DNA of 46,558 nt from DATCJU01 sp036562635 (GTDB lineage Bacteria > Actinomycetota > Actinomycetes > Mycobacteriales > Pseudonocardiaceae), in assembly GCA_036562635.1 (NCBI GenBank), contig DATCJU010000174.1, forward strand, positions 1 to 46,558, in the 5' to 3' direction. Each line of letters opens with the position of its first letter. Position 1 is the first letter of the stretch. Position numbers and translations under genes: made by a program. Below are positions 41,609 through 46,558 of this stretch, piece by piece. The notes beneath the pieces were generated by a model that had not been told where the DNA came from, searched no databases, and saw nothing but the letters and a program-made list of their open reading frames with translations.

Positions 41609-42895
41609 ATGACGCCCCCGCACAACTACCTCGCGGTGATCAAGGTCGTCGGCATCGGTGGCGGCGGCGTCAACGCCGTGAACCGCATGATCGAGGTCGG
41701 GCTCAAGGGCGTCGAGTTCATCGCGGTGAACACCGACGCCCAGGCGCTGCTGATGTCCGACGCGGACGTGAAGCTGGACATCGGCCGCGAGCTGACCCGG
41801 GGCCTCGGTGCCGGTGCCAACCCCGAGGTCGGCCGGAAGGCCGCCGAGGACCACAAGGAGGAGATCGAGGAGGTCCTCAAGGGCGCCGACATGGTGTTCG
41901 TCACCGCCGGTGAGGGCGGTGGGACCGGCACCGGTGGCGCGCCCGTGGTGGCCTCGGTCGCCCGCAAGCTGGGGGCGTTGACCATCGGCGTGGTCACCCG
42001 GCCGTTCTCCTTCGAGGGGCGTCGTCGGGCCAACCAGGCCGAGGAGGGGATCAAGGAGCTGCGCAACGAGTGCGACACGCTCATCGTGATCCCCAACGAC
42101 CGGCTCCTGCAGCTCGGGGACGTCGGGGTGAGTCTCATGGACGCCTTCCGGTCCGCCGACGAGGTACTGCTCTCCGGTGTCCAGGGCATCACGGACCTGA
42201 TCACCACCCCGGGTCTGATCAACCTGGACTTCGCCGACGTCAAGAGCGTGATGTCCAACGCGGGCAGCGCCCTGATGGGCATCGGCTCGGCACGCGGTGA
42301 GGGACGCGCGGTGCAGGCGGCGCAGAAGGCGATCAACTCGCCGCTGCTGGAGGCCTCCATGGAGGGCGCACACGGGGTGCTGCTGTCCATCGCGGGTGGG
42401 TCCGACCTGGGCCTGTTCGAGATCAACGAGGCCGCCTCGCTGGTCCAGGAGGCGGCGCACCCCGAGGCGAACATCATCTTCGGTACGGTGATCGACGACT
42501 CGCTCGGCGACGAGGTGCGGGTCACCGTGATCGCCGCCGGGTTCGACGGCGGTGCGCCCACCCACAAGAAGCTGGAGGTGACTCCGGTGTCCGGCCGCGG
42601 GACGACCGCCTCGACCCAGGCCGGCCAGGGTGGAGGGAGCCAGGGCACGTCCGCACCGGGCCAGAGCGGCTCCGAGACCCAGCACGGCGGCACCACGGGC
42701 CAGACCTCGACCCAGTCCTCACCGACCGGGGCCGTCGGTGGGGGTGGCGGCCTGGGTACGGGTGTCCCGCCACGTCCGGTTCCCCGTTCCGGCCTGCACC
42801 AGAGCGGCCTGGGCACCGGCCTGGGCAGTCGCTCGGTTCCGGCACGGGACGAGGACGACGACGGGCTCGACGTCCCGCCCTTCATGCGGCGTTGA
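41609..42895 (+). CDS. ftsZ: Cell division protein FtsZ
   Basis: FtsZ is the tubulin-like GTPase that forms the division ring. The 428-residue protein starts MTPPHNYLAVIKVVGIGGGGVNAVNRM and has the GTP signature GGGTGTG at residues 103-109. The T7 synergy loop NLDFADVKSVM lies near 206. A 100-residue Gly/Thr/Gln/Ser-rich linker leads to the conserved C-terminal peptide DDGLDVPPFMRR, which binds SepF and other partners. ATG 41609 has AGGAAGG upstream. The gene has its own upstream region (217 bases) and a GC palindrome after its stop. Confidence 0.97.
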   Translation: MTPPHNYLAVIKVVGIGGGGVNAVNRMIEVGLKGVEFIAVNTDAQALLMSDADVKLDIGRELTRGLGAGANPEVGRKAAEDHKEEIEEVLKGADMVFVTAGEGGGTGTGGAPVVASVARKLGALTIGVVTRPFSFEGRRRANQAEEGIKELRNECDTLIVIPNDRLLQLGDVGVSLMDAFRSADEVLLSGVQGITDLITTPGLINLDFADVKSVMSNAGSALMGIGSARGEGRAVQAAQKAINSPLLEASMEGAHGVLLSIAGGSDLGLFEINEAASLVQEAAHPEANIIFGTVIDDSLGDEVRVTVIAAGFDGGAPTHKKLEVTPVSGRGTTASTQAGQGGGSQGTSAPGQSGSETQHGGTTGQTSTQSSPTGAVGGGGGLGTGVPPRPVPRSGLHQSGLGTGLGSRSVPARDEDDDGLDVPPFMRR

Positions 42896-42901
42896 TCCGT
42901 G

Positions 42902-42917
42902 CGCGGCCGCGGCCGCG
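42902..42917. terminator. GC-only palindrome after ftsZ, possible terminator
   Basis: CGCGGCCGCGGCCGCG is a perfect 16-bp palindrome 6 bases after the ftsZ stop. It can fold as a 6-bp stem with a CGCG loop. There is no T-tract. Read-through into pgeF-sepF is likely at some level. Confidence 0.4.
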
Positions 42918-42945
42918 TGGTGTCTTCCGTCCGTGGTCGGTCGAA

Positions 42946-42969
42946 ACGGGATTTCCCGTGAGATCACGG
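42946..42969. promoter_or_regulatory. Two overlapping 14-bp palindromes before pgeF
   Basis: ACGGGA-TT-TCCCGT (42946-42959) and CCGTGA-GA-TCACGG (42956-42969) are both perfect, and their centres are exactly 10 bases apart. A -10-like TAGGGT at 42982-42987 follows, so the dyads cover the -35 region of a likely pgeF-yggS-sepF promoter. Confidence 0.5.
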
Positions 42970-42981
42970 AGCGGAGGCGAC

Positions 42982-42987
42982 TAGGGT
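42982..42987 (+). promoter_or_regulatory. Candidate -10 element of the pgeF-yggS-sepF unit
   Basis: TAGGGT would start a transcript near 42994, about 33 bases before the GTG of pgeF, with GGGAG at 43013-43017 as ribosome binding site. Confidence 0.4.
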
Positions 42988-43026
42988 GCGACCGGAAGGC
43001 TCTCACACGGTCGGGAGATCTTTGCG

Positions 43027-43767
43027 GTGCGCATCCGTCGAGTGGTGACCACGCGTGCCGGCGGCCGCTCCAAGCCGCCGTACGACAGCTTCAACCTCGG
43101 CGACCACGTCGGTGACGACCCCGAGGCGGTCGCGGCCAACCGGCGTCGGTTGGCCGAGGGCGTAGGGCTGCCGCCCGAGCGTCTGGTCTGGATGGAACAG
43201 GTGCACGGTCGCACCGTGACCGTCGTGGACGGTCCGCTGGAGCGGCCGGCCGAGGCCACCGACGCGCTGGTGACGGCCACCCCGAACCTGGCGCTGGTGG
43301 CCCTGGTGGCCGACTGCGTCCCGGTGCTGCTCGCCGACCCCGAGGCGGGGGTGGTGGCGGCCGTGCACGCCGGCCGGGTCGGCGCCCGGGTCGGGGTGGT
43401 GCCGGCGGCCCTGGCGGCGATGCGCGATCTCGGCGCCCGGATCGACCGGGTGGAGGCGTTGCTGGGGCCGGCGGTGTGCGGGGAGTGCTACGAGGTGCCG
43501 GCCGCGATGCAGGCCGACGTGGAGCGGCACCTGCCGGGCAGCGCCTGTCGTACCCGCCGCGGTACGCCCGGGCTGGATCTGCGTGCCGGGCTGTGGGTCC
43601 AGCTGGCGGCGGCCGGGGTGGCGCGGATTGGTACCGATCCGCGGTGCACCGTGGAGGACCGCACGCTGTTCAGCCACCGCCGGGACGGCACCACCGGTCG
43701 ACTGGCCGCGGTCACCTGGTTCGAGCCGGACGAGGAGGCCGTGGACGGGGCGGGAGGTGCCCGGTGA
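43027..43767 (+). CDS. pgeF: PgeF/YfiH (LACC1-type) multicopper-oxidase-fold protein
   Basis: The 246-residue protein belongs to the family first called polyphenol oxidase and now linked to purine nucleoside phosphorolysis (LACC1) and, in E. coli, to muropeptide editing (PgeF). Marks are WMEQVHGRTVTVVDG near residue 55, LVADCVPVLLAD near 96, AVHAGRVGARVGVV near 113 and GPAVCGECYEVP near 147. The usual HAGWRG sequence reads HAGRVG here, so the tryptophan is absent. The gene follows ftsZ and overlaps yggS (GTGA), the normal actinobacterial order. The start is GTG 43027. Confidence 0.9.
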   Translation: MRIRRVVTTRAGGRSKPPYDSFNLGDHVGDDPEAVAANRRRLAEGVGLPPERLVWMEQVHGRTVTVVDGPLERPAEATDALVTATPNLALVALVADCVPVLLADPEAGVVAAVHAGRVGARVGVVPAALAAMRDLGARIDRVEALLGPAVCGECYEVPAAMQADVERHLPGSACRTRRGTPGLDLRAGLWVQLAAAGVARIGTDPRCTVEDRTLFSHRRDGTTGRLAAVTWFEPDEEAVDGAGGAR

Positions 43768-44516
43768 GCCTGCACGAACCGGTGGACGCGGCCGAGCGGC
43801 GGAACGAGCTGGCCGAGTCGCTGCGTCAGGTACGGGAACGTATCGCGGCCGCCTGCGCGGCCGCGGGACGTGATCCTGCCGAGGTGCGTCTGCTGCCGGT
43901 CACCAAGACCTTCCCGGGTACCGACGTGGCGCTGCTGACCGATCTGGGGCTCACGGAGTTCGGGGAGAGCCGGGACCAGGAGGCCCGTCCGAAGGTGGCG
44001 GAGGTGGCCGAGCTGCGCCCCGGGGTGTCCGCGCGGTGGCACATGATCGGTCGGCTGCAGCGGAACAAAGCCCGGTCGGTCGTTCGTTGGGCTGATGTGG
44101 TCGAGTCGGTGGACAGCGCGCGCCTGGTCGAGGCCCTGGAGCGAGCTGTCGCCACGGCCAGGGAGTCGGGGCAGCGTCGGGAGCCCCTGCAGGTGTTGGT
44201 GCAGGCCAGTATCGACGGTGACCCGGCTCGCGGTGGGTGCCCGTTGCCGGATCTTCCCGGATTGGCTGAAAAGATCGCTCGCTCGAGCGAGCTTGAGTTG
44301 CGGGGAGTGATGGCGGTGGCTCCGCTCGGCATGGAGCCGGAGGCGGCGTTCTCGGCCCTGGCCGAGGCGGCGTCCCGCCTACGGTCCGACCACCCGGATG
44401 CCACCGAGATCTCCGCGGGGATGAGTGGTGATCTCGAGGCGGCCATCAGGTACGGATCGACGTGTGTGCGTGTCGGAACTGCGCTGCTGGGCAGGCGGGC
44501 GCTAGCCTCGCCCTAG
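43764..44516 (+). CDS. YggS family pyridoxal-phosphate homeostasis protein
   Basis: This PLP-binding protein buffers vitamin B6 and affects amino acid and keto acid balance; no enzyme activity is established for the family. The 250-residue protein has the PLP lysine at 48 (LPVTKTFP), WHMIGRLQRNKAR near 93-105, RGVMAVAP near 192 and SAGMSGDLEAAIRYGSTCVRVG near 218. GTG 43764 overlaps the pgeF stop, with GGAGG upstream. It is a standard member of the ftsZ-pgeF-yggS-sepF series. Confidence 0.94.
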   Translation: MSLHEPVDAAERRNELAESLRQVRERIAAACAAAGRDPAEVRLLPVTKTFPGTDVALLTDLGLTEFGESRDQEARPKVAEVAELRPGVSARWHMIGRLQRNKARSVVRWADVVESVDSARLVEALERAVATARESGQRREPLQVLVQASIDGDPARGGCPLPDLPGLAEKIARSSELELRGVMAVAPLGMEPEAAFSALAEAASRLRSDHPDATEISAGMSGDLEAAIRYGSTCVRVGTALLGRRALASP

Positions 44517-44580
44517 CGGTAGGGGAGTCGGTGGGTGGCCAGGCTGCTCCCGGCGCCAGGGGAGTCGCGGAGGAAGGGCG

Positions 44581-45198
44581 ATGAGCGCGCTGCAGAAGCT
44601 GAAGGCCTACTTCGGGATGGTCCCTGCCGACGAGGTCGAGGGGTATGCGGACGACCGTGACGCGTACCGCGGGGACTACCACGACGAGTACGCCCCCGAA
44701 GCAGACGACTACTCTCCGTACTCGATGCGGGCGGGGGGACGCCGGCGCCTGCGTGGGGTGCGTGGCGGTTATCACGAGGACCTGGTAGCTGAGGAGGATT
44801 ACGGCGTGGACGCCGAGCGTGGGCGGAGCCGGCGCGGGTGGGGGATGGACCCGGCGTCGGCTGCGGACGTCCAGCGGGAGCAGGTGTCGGCGCCGCGCCC
44901 CGCGGAGCAGACCGGTTCGCTGAGCCGGATCACCACCCTGCACCTGCGCAGCTACAACGAGGCCCGCACCATCGGTGAGCGGTACCGGGACGGCATCCCG
45001 GTGATCATGAACCTCACCGAGATGGAGGACGCGGACGCCAAGCGGTTGGTGGACTTCGCCGCCGGACTGGCTTTCGCGTTGCGTGGATCTTTCGAAAAGA
45101 TCACGAACAAGGTGTTTTTGCTCTCACCTCCCAACGTCGACGTGACAGCGGAGGACAGGAGAAGGTTGGCTGAGGGAGCCCTCTTCAACCAGAACTGA
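44581..45198 (+). CDS. sepF: Cell division protein SepF
   Basis: SepF anchors FtsZ to the membrane and is the essential early partner in actinobacteria. The 205-residue protein starts with an amphipathic membrane-binding helix (MSALQKLKAYFGM). An acidic Asp/Tyr-rich linker and a basic patch follow. The SepF core lies at residues about 120-200 (ITTLHLRSYNEARTIGERYR, VIMNLTEMEDADAKRLVDFA and KVFLLSPPNVDV). ATG 44581 has GGAGGAAGG just upstream. The C-terminal peptide of the FtsZ encoded nearby is its expected ligand. Confidence 0.95.
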   Translation: MSALQKLKAYFGMVPADEVEGYADDRDAYRGDYHDEYAPEADDYSPYSMRAGGRRRLRGVRGGYHEDLVAEEDYGVDAERGRSRRGWGMDPASAADVQREQVSAPRPAEQTGSLSRITTLHLRSYNEARTIGERYRDGIPVIMNLTEMEDADAKRLVDFAAGLAFALRGSFEKITNKVFLLSPPNVDVTAEDRRRLAEGALFNQN

Positions 45199-45217
45199 GA
45201 GATGGCAGAGTGAAGGC

Positions 45218-45502
45218 GTGGAAGCAGTCCGGCTGGTCGTCTACTACGTGCTGTTCTTCTTCTGGTTGTTGCTCACGGCACGAGTAGTCGTGGAGCTCGT
45301 CAGGGCTTTTGCGCGGAGCTGGCGCCCGGTCGGTGGGGTTGCGGTCGCGTTGGAGACCATCTACACAGTGACCGACCCGCCGGTGCTGCTCGCCCGCCGG
45401 GTGATTCCGACGGTCCGGGTGGGGAACGTCGGACTGGACTTGTCAATTATGGTGCTGCTGCTGATCGTGTTCATACTGATGCGATTGGTGGATCCTAGGT
45501 GA
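45218..45502 (+). CDS. YggT family small membrane protein
   Basis: The 94-residue protein has two membrane helices: VVYYVLFFFWLLLTARVVVE near residues 7-26 and LDLSIMVLLLIVFILMRLV near 74-92. VTDPPVLLARRVIPTVRVG lies between them, the family's conserved loop. Its function is unknown; it always sits between sepF and divIVA and may help organise growth or osmotic tolerance. GTG 45218 is 19 bases after the sepF stop, with a GAAGG site. Confidence 0.92.
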   Translation: MEAVRLVVYYVLFFFWLLLTARVVVELVRAFARSWRPVGGVAVALETIYTVTDPPVLLARRVIPTVRVGNVGLDLSIMVLLLIVFILMRLVDPR

Positions 45503-45547
45503 CGGGGAACCTGGGTGCCGCAGCCGAGGAGTGCGTGAGGTGATCCG

Positions 45548-46354
45548 ATGCCGTTGACCCCCGCCGACGTCCACAACGTCGCGTTCAGCAAGCCTCCCAT
45601 CGGCAAGCGGGGCTACAACGAGGACGAGGTCGATGCCTTCCTCGACCTGGTCGAGGCCGAGCTGGCCCGGCTGATCGAGGAGAACAACGACCTGCGGCAG
45701 CAGGTCGAGCAGCTGGAGCAGCAGTTGGATGGTGCTCGAGCTGAGCTCGACGACGTCAGGGCGAAGGCAGCTGCGGCCCCGGTGGCTCCCCGTGTCGACG
45801 AGCCGCGCCGGCTGGCGTCCGTGCCGTCTCCGATGGAGCAGCCCACCCCCAGCGCCGACCACCACGTGCAGGCCGCCAAGGTGCTCGGCCTGGCGCAGGA
45901 GATGGCGGACCGGCTGACGGGTGAGGCCAAGGCCGAGGCGGACGGGATGCTCGCCGAGGCGCGGGCGAAGTCCGAGCAGCTGCTCTCTGAGGCCCGGACC
46001 AAGGCCGATGCCATGGTCAACGAGGCCCGGACCCGTGCCGAGACCATGCTCAACGACGCCCGGACCCGTGCCGAGACGCTGGAGCGGCAGGCCCGGGAGA
46101 AGGCCACCGCGTTGGAGCGCGACGCCCAGCGCAAGCACGCCGAGGTGATGGGATCCATCACCCAGGAGAAGAACGCGCTCGAGAAGGAGATCGAGAAGCT
46201 GCGCACCTTCGAGCGCGAGTACCGTACCCGCCTGAAGACCTACTTCGAGTCCCAGCTGCGTGAGCTGGAGGGACGCGGTTCGGCCGCGCCGTCGGAGGGT
46301 CGGAGCCAGCAGACCGGCTACACCTTCGGGGCCCGCGCCGCAGAGGCAGGCTGA
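45548..46354 (+). CDS. divIVA: DivIVA/Wag31 polar growth protein
   Basis: DivIVA marks cell poles and recruits the elongation machinery in actinobacteria. The 268-residue protein begins MPLTPADVHNVAFSKPPIGKRGYNEDEVDAFLD, which holds the membrane-binding domain. A coiled coil follows (residues about 30-70), then a linker with Pro and Ala. A long second coiled coil runs from about 105 to 240 with repeated EAR-T-A-AD/ET-ML units. ATG 45548 has GAGGTGAT upstream. A long hairpin directly after the stop ends the division cluster. Confidence 0.95.
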   Translation: MPLTPADVHNVAFSKPPIGKRGYNEDEVDAFLDLVEAELARLIEENNDLRQQVEQLEQQLDGARAELDDVRAKAAAAPVAPRVDEPRRLASVPSPMEQPTPSADHHVQAAKVLGLAQEMADRLTGEAKAEADGMLAEARAKSEQLLSEARTKADAMVNEARTRAETMLNDARTRAETLERQAREKATALERDAQRKHAEVMGSITQEKNALEKEIEKLRTFEREYRTRLKTYFESQLRELEGRGSAAPSEGRSQQTGYTFGARAAEAG

Positions 46355-46357
46355 TGC

Positions 46358-46402
46358 CGAGCCGTGGTCCTGAGCCCACGGTGGGTTCGGGACCGCGGCT
46401 CG
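46358..46402. terminator. Hairpin terminator after divIVA
   Basis: Bases 46358-46370 pair with 46390-46402 (13 bp with one G-T wobble, arm CGAGCCGTGGTCC). An inner pairing follows, GAGCCCAC (46372-46379) with GTGGGTTC (46381-46388). It starts 4 bases after the divIVA stop. There is no T-tract. Confidence 0.75.
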
Positions 46403-46446
46403 TGCCATGTCGTTGACACCGGCGTCGGCGCGCAGGGAGTGGAACG

Positions 46447-46558
46447 GTGCTCGTCGTCGTGCTGCTGCTGGTCCTGGCGGCCTTCGGGCTGCTGGCCGCG
46501 GCGCTGGTCACCACCCAGACCAGTTGGGCCTGGTTCTCGGTGGCGGCCAGTACGGCTG
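46447..46558 (+). CDS. Small membrane protein, 5' end only
   Basis: The frame from GTG 46447 runs to the window edge and encodes 37 residues, almost all hydrophobic (MLVVVLLLVLAAFGLLAAAL...). It then reads VTTQTSWAWFSVAASTA, so at least two membrane helices are likely. GGGAG lies 7 bases upstream of the start. A membrane protein in this place follows divIVA in other actinobacteria (Rv2144c in M. tuberculosis), with no known function. TTGACA at 46413-46418 could be a -35 element, but no -10 at the right distance is clear. Confidence 0.6.
   Translation, partial: MLVVVLLLVLAAFGLLAAALVTTQTSWAWFSVAASTA

Noticed and set aside
45960..46150. Direct DNA repeats (CCCGGACC and similar) within divIVA
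   Set aside because: They reflect the heptad-like EAR-T-A-E repeats of the coiled coil, not a DNA element.

Overview
The window is very GC-rich, with GTG starts, 4-bp stop/start overlaps and a gene order found only in Actinobacteria. It carries clgR-pspA-pspM, sepF-yggT-divIVA and a meso-DAP-type MurE. I infer a mycolic-acid-less actinomycete, most likely of the Pseudonocardiales; this rests on synteny and protein character only, with no marker gene searched. It is chromosomal housekeeping DNA. I see no tRNA, rRNA, insertion sequence, phage, integrase or CRISPR array.

Left part (1-15.8 kb). The tail of a probable dapA overlaps rnj (RNase J), followed by an EamA exporter and a PlsC-type acyltransferase on the minus strand. 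ftsK follows and ends at a 17-bp perfect hairpin facing a secreted phospholipase A2. A divergent pair follows: an ArgA-like N-acetyltransferase (minus) and the rimO-pgsA-CinA operon (plus). Next come the envelope-stress genes clgR, pspA and pspM, an NCS2 nucleobase permease and a convergent Nei-type glycosylase. The order dapA-rnj-ftsK-argA-pgsA-clgR-pspA-pspM parallels the mycobacterial Rv2753c-Rv2743c block.

Middle part (15.9-24.9 kb). An orphan ParA ATPase (minus) is divergent from a small methyltransferase. dinB (DNA polymerase IV) follows, directly behind a near-perfect actinobacterial LexA box. A DUF3040 membrane protein comes next, preceded by an unexplained GTATNTACNGT repeat cluster. 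A minus-strand operon MoxR ATPase - DUF58 - transglutaminase-like membrane protein runs away from mraZ.

Right part (25.3-46.6 kb) is a full division and cell wall cluster: mraZ, rsmH, ftsL, ftsI, murE, murF, mraY, murD, ftsW, murG, murC, ftsQ, a DinB-fold protein, ftsZ, pgeF, yggS, sepF, yggT, divIVA and the start of a membrane protein. Together they make lipid II from UDP-MurNAc (MurC-F, MraY, MurG), build and position the divisome (FtsZ, SepF, FtsQ/L/W/I, FtsK) and direct polar growth (DivIVA).

The best non-coding signals are four MraZ boxes at exact 10-bp period over the mraZ promoter, a hairpin with a CTTCCCC loop upstream of rsmH that resembles the mraW RNA motif, a perfect 20-bp hairpin splitting ftsI from murE, two overlapping palindromes one helical turn apart before pgeF, the dinB LexA box, and a repeated -10/7-nt/start arrangement that points to leaderless mRNAs for ftsK, argA, rimO, parA, a methyltransferase and murE. 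I found no convincing wholly new multi-gene system; the novelty candidates are regulatory.
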